From JANXQG01 sp963824275 (GTDB lineage Bacteria; Planctomycetota; Planctomycetia; Pirellulales; Thermoguttaceae): DNA of 64,000 nt. The translations under genes and the position numbers were made by a program. Of this stretch, positions 45,299 through 54,469 are shown in pieces (the stretch's first letter is position 1; each line of letters begins with the position of its first letter). The DNA lies in NCBI GenBank assembly GCA_963824275.1, contig CAWGOT010000003.1:2356001-2420000 (forward strand), given 5' to 3'. The notes below the pieces were generated by a model. It ran no database searches. It was not told the DNA's origin and saw only the letters and a program-made list of their open reading frames with translations.

Positions 45299-47298
45299 CA
45301 ATGCCAGAGCAACAAGACGACGAGGGCCAGGAAGATGTAAAGCAAATACGTCTGAATACTTCCCTGGTGGAAGACGTGGAACCAGGTCAGCACCCGCGCC
45401 GACAGGCGGAACGACGGCAATACGGCCCGGTCCAGAACCGTGTCGGGCACATGGCTATGGAAAGCCGTCTTCTCCGGGAAGAGCGGCATCTCCGCCGGTC
45501 GATGCACCTGCGGGCGCAGTGCCCAACGGAACAGGCCGACGAGCATCTGGGCAAACGACGACGACGTGTATTGAATCCGTGCCGAAGGGGCCGCGTAGCC
45601 GCAACCCCAGGTGCTGCCGGTGGCCACGTCGCTGGCCCGCACCCGCTGCCACAACAGGACCGATCCCAGCGCAAGCAGCGCCAGGAGCAGCAGGCCCATG
45701 CCGCTGATCCAGCCTAGCGGCGCGAGGACTGTCAGGCGGGAAGCGGCATCCGTGGTTTCCGGCGACCAGGCGGCGATCGCGCGGCCCAGGAGCGGGGCAA
45801 TCGCCGCGGGAAAGAGCCCGATATACAAGCAACAGCCCATCAGCACGCCCATCGGCCCGAGCATGCTCCCGGCCGATTCGTGGGCATGCCGGGCAACTTC
45901 CGTTCGCGCGCTGCCCAGGAACACGGTGCCGAAGACCTTGACGAAGCAGGCCACCGCCAGCCCTCCGATCAGGGCCAAGGCCGGGGCGGCGAAGGCCGCC
46001 AGCGGACAGGCGCTGCCCTCGCCGATCCCCAGCGTGCCGAAGAGGCCCAGGTAAATCAGCAGCTCGCTCACGAAGCCGTTCAGCGGCGGCAGCCCGCAGA
46101 TGGCGACGGCGCCCACGAGGAAGGCCAGCGAGGTCCGCGGCATCGACTTTGCCAGACCGCCCAGGCGATCGATCTCGCGGGTGCCGGTGGCATGAATCAC
46201 CGATCCGGCGCTGAGGAACAGGAGTGACTTGAACAGGGCGTGGTTCCAGACGTGGAGCAAGGCCCCGCCCAGCCCTAGCACGATCCAATCGGCGCGAGCG
46301 AGCGTGCGGCCGATCAATGCCAGGCCGAGACCGATCACGATGATGCCGATGTTCTCGATGCTGTGATAGGCCAGCAGCCGCTTCAAGTCGTGCTGTCCGA
46401 CGGCAAAGGCCACGCCCAACACCCCCGAGACGACTCCCAGCCCTAGCACCGTGTAGCCCCAGGCCAGCGGCGGCGCGGGCAGCAGCCCGAGCACGCGGAC
46501 CAGCCCGTAAATTCCCATCTTGATCATCACGCCCGACATGATCGCGGAGACGTGGCTCGGCGCGTTGGCGTGGGCCCCCGGCAGCCAGACGTGCAAGGGC
46601 ATAATGCCGGCCTTCAAACCGAAGCCGACCAGGGCGCAGACGAAGATCGCAGTGGCCGACCATGGGTACATGGTGCCCGCAGGCGTCAGCGAGTTCGCCT
46701 GGAGCGGCTCCAGGCTGAAGGAACCGCTGGCGGCCCGCAGCAGGCTGAAGAGGGCCAGCAGGCAGAGCGCCGCCAGGTGCGTCGCCACGAGGTAGATCCA
46801 TCCGCTGCGGCGGACCTCCCGCACGCCGTCTTCCGTCGTCACGAGGAAGAAGGCCGAAAGGGCCATGATCTCCCAGCCGAAGAGGAACAGCACGCCGTTG
46901 CGGGCGATGACCACCAAGGCCATGCCGGCCGTCAGCGTGCCGTAGAAGAACCGCAGCTTGCGGCCATTCTCGGGGTGATCCGCCTGCTTCCAATAACCCA
47001 GGCCGTAGACGCTGCCCAGCAGCGAGACCAGGAAGACCGGCAGCAGGAAGACCGCCGAGATCGCGTCGATGCCGACGCGGAACGGCCCGCCGGGCACGCC
47101 CCAAGGCAGGCTCATCGGCCGGCTCTCATTGCCGCTCCAGAAGAGCGCGACGCCTGTCAGCCCTGCCGCCGAGCCCAGCACGGCAAGCAGCGTGGTCAGC
47201 CGTTGACCGGCATGGGCGCGGCGGGGGAACAGCAGCCCCGCGGCCCCGCTCGCTGCGGTCAGGCCGATGGCCAGTAAAACAAAGGGGACATCACTCAT
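45298..47298 (-). CDS. HyfB/NuoL-like proton-translocating membrane subunit
   Basis: 666 residues, about 16 helices, first gene of the six-gene operon. The antiporter core reads VGFGLKAGIMPLHVWLPGAH and APSHVSAIMSGVMIKMGIYG, with VGQHDLKRLLAYHSIENIGI later. The C-terminal extension (about residues 560-666) is typical for HyfB/HycC and carries the region RIQYTSSSFAQML before the last helix VLLLWH. With the other subunits it makes the membrane arm of an Ehr-type complex. Repeat element copy 4 sits immediately upstream and must contain or follow the promoter. Confidence 0.85.
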   Translation of the reverse strand: MSDVPFVLLAIGLTAASGAAGLLFPRRAHAGQRLTTLLAVLGSAAGLTGVALFWSGNESRPMSLPWGVPGGPFRVGIDAISAVFLLPVFLVSLLGSVYGLGYWKQADHPENGRKLRFFYGTLTAGMALVVIARNGVLFLFGWEIMALSAFFLVTTEDGVREVRRSGWIYLVATHLAALCLLALFSLLRAASGSFSLEPLQANSLTPAGTMYPWSATAIFVCALVGFGLKAGIMPLHVWLPGAHANAPSHVSAIMSGVMIKMGIYGLVRVLGLLPAPPLAWGYTVLGLGVVSGVLGVAFAVGQHDLKRLLAYHSIENIGIIVIGLGLALIGRTLARADWIVLGLGGALLHVWNHALFKSLLFLSAGSVIHATGTREIDRLGGLAKSMPRTSLAFLVGAVAICGLPPLNGFVSELLIYLGLFGTLGIGEGSACPLAAFAAPALALIGGLAVACFVKVFGTVFLGSARTEVARHAHESAGSMLGPMGVLMGCCLYIGLFPAAIAPLLGRAIAAWSPETTDAASRLTVLAPLGWISGMGLLLLALLALGSVLLWQRVRASDVATGSTWGCGYAAPSARIQYTSSSFAQMLVGLFRWALRPQVHRPAEMPLFPEKTAFHSHVPDTVLDRAVLPSFRLSARVLTWFHVFHQGSIQTYLLYIFLALVVLLLWH

Positions 47299-47317
47299 AT
47301 TTGATTATTCATGAACT

Positions 47318-47451
47318 GTAGCGTGCGTGGAGCGGACCGCTGGGAAATGGTGGGTTGCGCATGGAGTCGAACGCCTGAAAACATGTCCCGCAGTTCTGGA
47401 CCGGTTCGCGTAACGCACCATCGACGAGTTTCCATGCTTCACCCACCCTAC
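47318..47451 (-). mobile_element. GTAGGGTG...CACCCTAC repeat element, copy 4
   Basis: 134 bases from GTAGCGTGCGTGGAGC to CTTCACCCACCCTAC, the same orientation as copy 3. The right end overlaps the stop codon of the HTH-EIIA gene (47448-47450), and the left end lies 19 bases before the first gene of the Ehr operon. Confidence 0.75.
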
Positions 47452-48137
47452 ATCGAAGCCTTCGCCGCCAGGGCCGCGTCGATGCGGCGGGCCTCGGCCA
47501 GGATCTCCTCGCGCGGCGCGTGCCGCACGATCGCCGCCTTGAACCGCGGGTCCTGCAGGGCGAACGACAGCCGCGAGAGCATCTGCAAGTGGTTCCGCGT
47601 TGTGGGGCAGATCAACGAGAAGAGGAACTGCACCGGCTTGCCGTCGAGCGCGCCGAAGTCGACCGCCTTTTGCAGGAAACAGAGCGTGACCATCGGCCGG
47701 TCGACGTGCAGCACGATCGGGTTGCGGACGTGCGGAATGGCGATGCCGTCGCCGATGGCGGTGGTGGCGGCCGATTCTCGCACCAGCAACAGCCGCAAGA
47801 TCAGCTCGCGATCGATGTCCTCCGGCAGCGGCAGCACCTCGACCAGGGCCCGCAAGGCCCTTTCCTTGCTGGTGTCCTGGACGTCATAGAAGATCCCGCC
47901 CGCCGCGAGGGCTTCGGCCAGGCCCGGCGGCGGCTCGTCGTCGCCCTCCAGGCCGTCCAGCATCTCCAGCGAAAACTTGATCTGGTTCGCGGTCGCCCAT
48001 TCCAGCAATTCGGCACGGTGGAAACGGTACTGGCCGTTCACATGCTGCGACGGCAATCCGCGCTGCTTGATCCACAGCGTGACCGTCGATTCCGACACGC
48101 TGAAGAAGCGGGTCACGTCGCGAGTCGTTAGTTGCAT
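47448..48137 (-). CDS. HTH (excisionase-like) plus PTS EIIA-Ntr-type domain protein
   Basis: 229 residues. Residues 1-55 are a MerR/excisionase-like helix-turn-helix (MQLTTRDVTRFFSVSESTVT, WIKQRGLPSQHVNGQYRFHR). Residues about 85-225 are an EIIA domain of the PtsN/fructose class with the phosphorylatable histidine in GDGIAIPHVRNPIVLHV. Such proteins sense phosphate flow from the nitrogen PTS and may control genes or enzymes. The TAG stop lies within the end of repeat element copy 4. The gene follows the ArsR-type gene by 18 bases and precedes the Ehr operon, so it may regulate it. Confidence 0.82.
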   Translation of the reverse strand: MQLTTRDVTRFFSVSESTVTLWIKQRGLPSQHVNGQYRFHRAELLEWATANQIKFSLEMLDGLEGDDEPPPGLAEALAAGGIFYDVQDTSKERALRALVEVLPLPEDIDRELILRLLLVRESAATTAIGDGIAIPHVRNPIVLHVDRPMVTLCFLQKAVDFGALDGKPVQFLFSLICPTTRNHLQMLSRLSFALQDPRFKAAIVRHAPREEILAEARRIDAALAAKASM

Positions 48138-48155
48138 CTTCTGGTCCGTCTTGAT

Positions 48156-48498
48156 TTACTTGGGCGGCGCCGCGTCCGTCGTCATGTTGTTGAGCAGTTC
48201 GAGGGCTTCATTCAAGTGTGCGTGGAAGTAGTCGCGCATGAGGTCGAGGATCTTGCCTAGGATCGGATCGCGGAGGGCGTAGAACACCTGGCTGCCGTCC
48301 TTGCGGCCGTCGACAATCTGCTTCGCGCAGCACGGCCAGGTGCTGCGAGACGTTCGCCTGCTCGAGTGCCAGGCGTTCGCAGATCCGGCTGACGGGCAGG
48401 GCCCCTTCGTCACGCAGCAGCTCGACGATGGCGATCCGCGTGGGATGGGCCATGGCCTGGAACATGCCGGCTTTGAAGAGCCTCAATCGATCTTGCAC
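48156..48498 (-). CDS. ArsR/SmtB-family repressor (one frameshift)
   Basis: About 114 residues from the GTG at 48498, with GGAGGGG upstream. The winged helix reads MFQAMAHPTRIAIVELLRDE, then ICERLALEQANVSQHLAVLR and, after removal of one G near 48328, KQIVDGRKDGSQVFYALRDP. The family's usual metal-binding cysteines (CVC in the recognition helix) are absent, so the signal may be redox or something else. It is the first gene of a short operon with the HTH-EIIA gene. Confidence 0.8.
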
Positions 48499-48515
48499 CT
48501 GACCCCTCCATAACG

Positions 48516-48570
48516 GTACTCATCACGTTCCGCCGTGATGGAAAGCCATCACGCGGAGCGTGATGAGTAC
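48516..48570. repeat. GTACTCATCACG...CGTGATGAGTAC palindrome, copy 1
   Basis: 55 bases with arms of about 25, GTACTCATCACGTTCCGC and GCGGAGCGTGATGAGTAC, around an AAAG loop. The second copy lies 306 bases downstream. Confidence 0.85.
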
Positions 48571-48821
48571 ATTAGCGATCGCTACGCTTTTAGACTAAAA
48601 ACGCATCGCGCGTGTTAACATGGCACTAATACGTCAACTTTATCGATCTTGCGGGTACTATTATCGAACAAATGGACGCCAATGAATAGTCTAATATTCG
48701 ATTTCCAGAATATGTTCAGCCGGGCGATTAGGTTCCGACGGTTCATTCAGGCGGCATTACGGCGATTGGCGGGCACGCGGAATGCGCAAGAATAATCGAG
48801 AATTGCGTCGGCAAACGTGCC

Positions 48822-48872
48822 CATCATGCTCCGCCGTGCTGAAAGACCATCACGGCGGAGCGTGATGAGTAC
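48822..48872. repeat. CATCATGCTCCGCC...GGCGGAGCGTGATGAGTAC palindrome, copy 2
   Basis: 51 bases, same family and orientation as 48516-48570 but with a more diverged left arm. Confidence 0.8.
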
Positions 48873-49016
48873 GGTTTCGCCGCACCGCCTCGGCTTACGA
48901 ATACTTCTGGGACCAGAGCGCCGGCGGCTCATTTGCGGCTTAGAATCGGCAAATTCGCCATCCGAAATGTGGTATACTTCCCGTGGGATTAGGCACTCGG
49001 CGCGGGAAGTTGGATC

Positions 49017-50765
49017 ATGGACCGGTCCGGACCAGGAGTCGCGAACGCAAATCGTGCACGTTGCCCCGCTGCGCATCGGTTGGGCGTCGCCATAACCGGC
49101 GCAATCCTCCTGGCCGGCTGTCACGCTTGCACGTTGCCCGGCCGGCAGAACTTGCCAACCGCTGGGACATCGTACTCGGCCCTGCGGCCGGTCGTCGTGG
49201 ACGAAGGCCTGTCGGCGGCGCGGGCCACATTGGCGGCGGGCCGGGCTGCCGAGGCGCGACATCAAGAGCAGTGCGTCGCCCTGTATTGGCAGGCGGCGAT
49301 CCTGGCGTGGCAACCGCTTGAGTTCGGCGAGCAAGCCGCCCTGCCGACCTACCAAGAGAGCCTGGCGGGGATGCTGGCCGCGGCAAACCGCTACGGCGGC
49401 CTCGATCCCCGCAGCCACCTGACGATCGCCACCGCGGAAGGCCGCCAGATCGTGCCCATCGCCTATTACGGTTTTGCCTGGAAGCCCAGCGACTTCTGCC
49501 AGGTCCTGCCGGCCGCCGATTTCGATCACGATGACCTGATTCATTATTACCACACGCCAGGCCTCGGCATATCGCTGGTCGCAGTGCGGCAGGCGCCCTG
49601 CGAAGAGGAGTTCTTCCGCGAGCGGCAGACGTTTCCCGTGACCGCCGTCTTGCGGCCGTCGCCCAGCGGGACCGTCCTGGAGTTCTACAATCCCCTCTTG
49701 TTCGATTCGCTCTCGGTCGGGCCCGGCAGGCTGCCCCTCGACCGCGATCTCAGCGCATCGCTGGTCTACTTGAAAGAGACGGCGCCGAGAAAGTACGTGC
49801 AGGGCTTTCTCGATCCCGGCGAGACCGACGTTAAGCCGAAGCTTGTGATGATGGAGCCCTACCAGCCGGGCAAGATCCCCGTGGTCTTCATTCACGGCCT
49901 GGGGTCCGATCCGCTCACCTGGACCGACGCCACCAACAGCCTGCGGGCGCAATCGGATCTTTATCGCCGCTGCCAGTTCTGGTACTTTTACTATCCGACC
50001 GGCGGCGACCTGCTGCAATCGGCGGCCGCACTGCGGGAAAAGCTGCTCCTGGCCCGCCAGAAATTCGACCCGCAACACGGCGATCCGGCGTTTGCGGAGA
50101 TGGTGCTCATCGGGCACAGCATGGGAGGACTGGTAGCCCAACTCGAGGTCAGCTACTCGGTACGACTTGCTCTGGCAGCAGGCCGCGCGGCAGCCCTTCG
50201 AGGCGGTTCGCGCGGCGCCGGACGTTCGCGCGGAGTTGCTCGCAGACTTCTTCTTCGATCCCTCGCCGCTGGTCAAGCGAGTGGTCTTCATGGCCACGCC
50301 GCATCGCGGATCGAACATGGCCCGCAGACTCGTCGGCCGCGCCGCTTCGAAGTTCGTTCACTATTCGGCGGACGAGGAGGCCGCCTATCGCCAGTTGATG
50401 GAGTGCAATCGCGGTGTTTTCCGCGAGTTCATCTCGGAAAAGAAGCCCACGGCCATCGATCTTCTCGAGCCCGACAACCCCCTGCTGGCAGCCATGGCCC
50501 GCATGCCGATCAGCCGCTCGGTTCGCTGGCACTCGATCATTGGCCGGCGCTACATGACGATCGAGGGCGAGGCCACCGACGGCGTGGTGCCGGTGTCGAG
50601 CTGCGCCTGGCCGGGGCCGGCAGCGAACGGTTCGTTTCCGCGGGGCACGAAATGGTCAACAAAGTCGATGACAGCGTCGAGGAGTTGGCGCGGATCCTTC
50701 GCGAACACGTCCTGGCGAGTGCGGCCGGTGACAATCCCATTGGGAGAGGTTTGACAACGCAGTGA
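49017..50765 (+). CDS. Lipoprotein alpha/beta hydrolase (two frameshifts)
   Basis: About 583 residues. The N-terminus has ITGAILLAGCHACTLPG, a lipobox, so the enzyme is probably anchored in a membrane facing the periplasm. A 250-residue unknown part precedes the hydrolase fold: IPVVFIHGLGSDPLTWTDAT, nucleophile elbow LIGHSMGGLVAQLEVSYS, and ATPHRGSNMARR. The frame breaks near 50159 (one extra G) and near 50603 (CC read as C). The end SVEELARILREHVLAS contains a histidine candidate, RFVSAGHEMV, for the triad. Lipase or esterase activity is likely; the substrate is unknown. Confidence 0.78.
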   Translation: MDRSGPGVANANRARCPAAHRLGVAITGAILLAGCHACTLPGRQNLPTAGTSYSALRPVVVDEGLSAARATLAAGRAAEARHQEQCVALYWQAAILAWQPLEFGEQAALPTYQESLAGMLAAANRYGGLDPRSHLTIATAEGRQIVPIAYYGFAWKPSDFCQVLPAADFDHDDLIHYYHTPGLGISLVAVRQAPCEEEFFRERQTFPVTAVLRPSPSGTVLEFYNPLLFDSLSVGPGRLPLDRDLSASLVYLKETAPRKYVQGFLDPGETDVKPKLVMMEPYQPGKIPVVFIHGLGSDPLTWTDATNSLRAQSDLYRRCQFWYFYYPTGGDLLQSAAALREKLLLARQKFDPQHGDPAFAEMVLIGHSMGGLVAQLEVSYSVRLALAAGRAAALRGGSRGAGRSRGVARRLLLRSLAAGQASGLHGHAASRIEHGPQTRRPRRFEVRSLFGGRGGRLSPVDGVQSRCFPRVHLGKEAHGHRSSRARQPPAGSHGPHADQPLGSLALDHWPALHDDRGRGHRRRGAGVELRLAGAGSERFVSAGHEMVNKVDDSVEELARILREHVLASAAGDNPIGRGLTTQ

Positions 50766-50822
50766 TCGGCTGCGATAATCCGGCAATGCTCTTCCACACT
50801 TCGCCGGCAAATTGCTCCGGCC

Positions 50823-51403
50823 CTACTCGAAAATCCCCGCGCCGAAGTTGTCATTGCCCCGTGTTTCGCCGGGCGCGTAGCGCGCTGCGGGGCGGAAGGC
50901 GGGCGGTGCGGACCGCGAGGTCGTTCCGCCGTCTGAAGCTTCGCCGGTTCGCCGGAGGGAGACGCCGCTTGCGCCGGCCACGTCGCCTCGTCGTCAAAAT
51001 CTTCGTAGCTGGGCACGTAGCCCGGCAGCTTCGACCGGGCCTTCTCCTCTTCGAAGGCCTGGATCACCCGCTGCTGGATCATCTCCCGGCAGGTGGAATT
51101 GATGGGGTGGGCGATGTCGGCGTAGAGCTTGGCCCGGCCTTCCTCGTCCTTCATCGCGTGCTGCTCCTTCTGCCGCGCGCCGCATTGATTGCAGAACGCG
51201 GCCCTCAAATGGTTCTTGCAGCCGCATTGAGGGCAATGGCCGGTGAGCTTGCGACTGGGCATGGCCACGAACGGCCCGGTCGCGCCCTCGATGATTTTCA
51301 GGTCGCGGACGACGAAGGCATCGTCCAGGGTAATCGAGCAGAAGGCCTGCAGGCGCTCGCTTGATTCTTCCATGAGCTTGACACGCACCTCGGTGATTTC
51401 CAC
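50823..51403 (-). CDS. spoVG: SpoVG-type regulator with an inserted zinc ribbon (one frameshift)
   Basis: 193 residues from the GTG at 51403 (GGAGG seven bases upstream). Residues 1-55 match SpoVG, a nucleic-acid-binding regulator: MEITEVRVKLMEESSERLQA, ITLDDAFVVRDLKIIEG and FVAMPSRKL. A four-cysteine ribbon, CPQCGCKNHLRAAFCNQCG, is inserted there, followed by the usual YADIAHPINSTCREMIQQRV helix. An acidic, proline-rich tail ends GNDNFGAGIFE once a five-G run read as four near 50860 is restored. Firmicute SpoVG has about 90-100 residues. It follows ispE by 26 bases, a conserved neighbourhood. Confidence 0.82.
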
Positions 51404-51429
51404 GGCGCACCTCCGCGTTTGACTCGCAA

Positions 51430-52363
51430 CTAACAACAACTTTGCACAGCAACCACACATCCCATCCGGCGGGCAAGCAACCGCCGGGCCACCCGCCGCG
51501 CCTGGAGGGCGGTGGGGAAGAGCCCGTAATACGCGGTTCCGCTTCCGCTCATGCCGTGTCCCAGGCACTCCTCCGCCGCCAAAACTTCGACTCAGCCTGG
51601 CAATCCACGGCGACAACTGCTCGGCCGCCGCCTGCAGTCGATTGAAGAGCAGGCAACCGGCCTCTCGAACATTTCCCTGGCGAAGCGCATCGAGCAGGGG
51701 TTGCAAAGGTCGGGGCGCGGCGGCGGGGCGGCAGACGCCATACACGGCGGCAGTCGCCAGGCCTTCCGGCGGTCGCACGACCACAAAGTTCAACAAACCC
51801 AGCCCTGGTGTCGGTTCGATCCGCTCACCGCGGCCGCGGCAAACGGCCGGACCGCAGTTGAGGAAAAACGGCACGTCGCTGCCCAGTTCCGCCGCCAGTG
51901 CGGCGAGGTCCGGAAGCGACAGGCCAAGTTTCCAACCAACGTTCGCGGCGACCAAGGCTGCGGCTGCATCGCTGGAGCCACCGCCCAAACCCGCGGCGGT
52001 GGGAATCCGCTTCATCAGCCGCAGCCGCGCGCCTTGTTTTGTTCCCGTCCGCCGGCGGACCAGGTCCACCGCTCGCAAGACGAGATTTCTGCCGTCGCGC
52101 GGCACGTCTTCAAAACCACTGCCGTCACCGGGGCGCCCGCTTGCGGGTCGCCGGTGCCCGGCCATCGAACCCGACCGGCATTCCAATTCCAGTTCTTCAC
52201 TCGCTGTTCCTTCGAAGCACAGGGTATCGTACCAGCCGATCGGGCACATGAGCGATTCAATCTCATGGTAACCGTCGCTGCGCTTTCCCAGCACCTCGAA
52301 GAACAAGTTGAGCTTCGCAGGCGTATGGATCACGATCTCCACCGCACTCCGGTGGATCCGCAT
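51430..52363 (-). CDS. ispE: 4-diphosphocytidyl-2-C-methyl-D-erythritol kinase (one frameshift)
   Basis: Fourth step of the methylerythritol-phosphate pathway to isoprenoids. The GHMP-kinase motifs are present: HTPAKLNLFFEVLGKRSDGY, ATP loop PTAAGLGGGSSDAAAALVA, and the C-terminal GMSGSGTAYYG. One extra A near 51588 breaks the frame; removal gives RVLAAEECLGHGMSGSGTAY and the end VVAVQSCC. About 311 residues. AAGGAG lies ten bases before the ATG at 52363. Confidence 0.9.
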
Positions 52364-52875
52364 GTCTGATGCACTCCTTCTCAATCCCGGTCGCTATCCG
52401 CTGAGCCAAGCGGGAGTCGCTCACCAAAGAGCCGTGAATCGCAACCCAATACTACACTCTACGCCGGGGTTATTTTAACTTCCAACAAATATTTAGTCAA
52501 TCTATCTTTGCCGCTCCGGAAAGAAAAAAACGCTGAGCCCATAGCGCGAGTGGGCCCACTTCTCTCGCTTTCCGCCCCCCCGCCAGTTGCGCTTATCCGC
52601 AAGTCAACGACGTGGCCGGCAGAATTGACTTTGCCCAGACTCTACATTTTACGCATGCGTTCGTCCCGGTGGGCTGGCGAGTTTAACTTTTGCCACCCAG
52701 AGACAGGCCGGCTTTCGCCAAAGTGTCCAACTTGATTTCGCGCCGCTTTACTTGGCGCATCGAAGGCCGACTGCGCAAGCGAGGAATCCGCTTTCTGTGC
52801 TCGATGACGCCCATACCTCGCTTGCGCGTCGGGCTTCAATGCCGATTTGCGGCCCAAAACTCTTTGGATAGCCTC
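52364..52875. other. Gene-free stretch with CGCTTGCGCGTCGGGC repeat pieces
   Basis: 512 bases with no coding frame on either strand. From 52738 on it holds two facing copies of a GCGCAAGCGAGG/CCTCGCTTGCGC unit, at 52773 and 52814, which can pair. Elsewhere the region is A+T-richer, and no -35/-10 pair for ispE was certain. Confidence 0.6.
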
Positions 52876-53550
52876 TTACTGGTCGCCAGTTTCGGCCGCT
52901 TCCGCCGCCGGCTTCGCGCCATAACGGGCGCGGAGGTATTCCACGACCATCGGCATGACGGAGACGACGACGATGGCCAGGATTACGAGGGTGAAGTTCT
53001 TTTGCACCCACGGCTGGCTGCCGAACAAAAATCCACCCCACAGAAAGAGGGCAACCCAGGCGATTCCGCCAACCACGTTGTAGACGATGAACTTCGAGTA
53101 GTTCATGGCCCCGATGCCGGCCACGAAGGGGGCGAACGTGCGGACGATCGGTACGAAGCGGGCCAGCACGATGGCCTTTCCGCCGTACTTTTCAAAGAAG
53201 CGATGCGTGCGGTCCAAGTACTCTTTCTTCAAGAATCGCACCTTGCCCGTGAAGGCCCGCGGTCCGATATAGGCCCCGATCCAGTAGTTCACCGTATCGC
53301 CGAGGATGGCAGCCGCCGCAAGCACGATGAAGAGGATCGTCGCGTCGATGTGAAAGTCCGGCTTGGCTGCAATGGCCCCCGCCGCGAAGAGCAGCGAATC
53401 GCCGGGCAGGTAGGGAGTCACGACCAGGCCCGTCTCGCAGAAGATCACCAGGAACAACAACGGGTAAGTCCAGAGGCCGCAAGCCTGGATCACCGTTTCG
53501 AGATGCTTGTCGAGATGCAGAACCCAGTCTTTGAAGAATTCGATCATCAT
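52876..53550 (-). CDS. DedA-family membrane protein
   Basis: 224 residues, intact, with five or six membrane-associated helices. The DedA motifs are present: CETGLVVTPYLPGDSLLFAA and ARFVPIVRTFAPFVAGIGAM with the conserved arginines and proline. DedA proteins act as lipid scramblases or flippases, such as for undecaprenyl phosphate. It starts nine bases after the aminotransferase stop, so the two genes are co-transcribed. Confidence 0.9.
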   Translation of the reverse strand: MMIEFFKDWVLHLDKHLETVIQACGLWTYPLLFLVIFCETGLVVTPYLPGDSLLFAAGAIAAKPDFHIDATILFIVLAAAAILGDTVNYWIGAYIGPRAFTGKVRFLKKEYLDRTHRFFEKYGGKAIVLARFVPIVRTFAPFVAGIGAMNYSKFIVYNVVGGIAWVALFLWGGFLFGSQPWVQKNFTLVILAIVVVSVMPMVVEYLRARYGAKPAAEAAETGDQ

Positions 53551-53559
53551 TGTGGCTGG

Positions 53560-54417
53560 CTACTCCCGGGTAAGCTTGTGGAACCGTTCGCTGAGATCGC
53601 AGGTGATGGGGCCCGGCACTCCCTCGCCGATCGTCCGCCGATCAACCTTCACGACGGGGATCACTTCCGCCGCGGTGCCGGTGAGGAAGCACTCGTCAGC
53701 AACGTAAACGTCGTGCTTGGTCAAGGGAATTTCACGAACGTCGATGCCCGCCGCACGGGCCAACTCGATCACGGCATCGCGGGTGATGCCTTCCAGCATG
53801 CCCGATTCCAGCGAGGGCGTGAGCAGCACCCCGCCGCGGACGAGGAAAATGTTGTCGCCGGTGCATTCGGCCACTTCGCCCTTGTGGTTGAGCATCAATG
53901 CCTCGACGCAGCCGGCCTGCTGCCCTTCGATCTTGGCCAGGATGTTGTTGAGGTAATTGAGCGACTTGATGCGAGGGCTGAGCGCGGCGGGATGGTTGCG
54001 AGCCACGCTCACCGTGACGATCTCCAGCCCTTTGCGGTAGAGTTCTTCCGGATAGAGCGAGATATAGTCGGTGATGATGATCACCTGCGGATTGCTGCAG
54101 TGATTGGGATCGAGGCCCAGCGAGCCCGCGCCGCGGGTGACGATGACGCGGATGTAGCCGTCGCGGATGCTGTTGACCGCCAGGGTGTCCTCGATCGCCT
54201 TGGCCATCTCGGCCTTGGAGATGGGGATGGTCAGGAGGATGGCCTTGGCCGAGTTCCAAAGCCGGTCGAGGTGGGCCGCCATGCGGAAGACCTTGCCGCC
54301 GTAGCTGCGGATGCCCTCGAACACGCCGTCGCCGTACAGCAGGCCGTGGTCGTAGACGCTGATCTTGGCGTCTTCTTTGGCGTAGAGTTTACCGTCGATG
54401 TAGATTTTGAAAGACAT
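53560..54417 (-). CDS. ilvE: Branched-chain amino acid aminotransferase
   Basis: 285 residues, intact, a class IV PLP enzyme that moves amino groups between 2-oxoglutarate and leucine, isoleucine or valine. PLP-binding lysine in SPRIKSLNYLNNILAK; further motifs YDHGLLYGDGVFEGIRSYGG and GEVAECTGDNIFLVRGG. A D-amino acid aminotransferase role is less likely because of the FEGIRSY motif. It leads the two-gene operon with dedA. Confidence 0.9.
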   Translation of the reverse strand: MSFKIYIDGKLYAKEDAKISVYDHGLLYGDGVFEGIRSYGGKVFRMAAHLDRLWNSAKAILLTIPISKAEMAKAIEDTLAVNSIRDGYIRVIVTRGAGSLGLDPNHCSNPQVIIITDYISLYPEELYRKGLEIVTVSVARNHPAALSPRIKSLNYLNNILAKIEGQQAGCVEALMLNHKGEVAECTGDNIFLVRGGVLLTPSLESGMLEGITRDAVIELARAAGIDVREIPLTKHDVYVADECFLTGTAAEVIPVVKVDRRTIGEGVPGPITCDLSERFHKLTRE

Positions 54418-54469
54418 GGCGATGAAAACGTGGGAGGAGAGGATTTCGTGGTGTTGGCCGCTACCGTCG

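Larger units (their letters stand above)
48499..49016. other. Gene-free stretch with two large palindromes
   Basis: Divergent spacer of 518 bases between the ArsR gene and the lipoprotein hydrolase gene. It holds two related palindromes (48516-48570, 48822-48872), an A+T-rich middle, and a possible -10 (TATACT at 48971). Confidence 0.65.
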
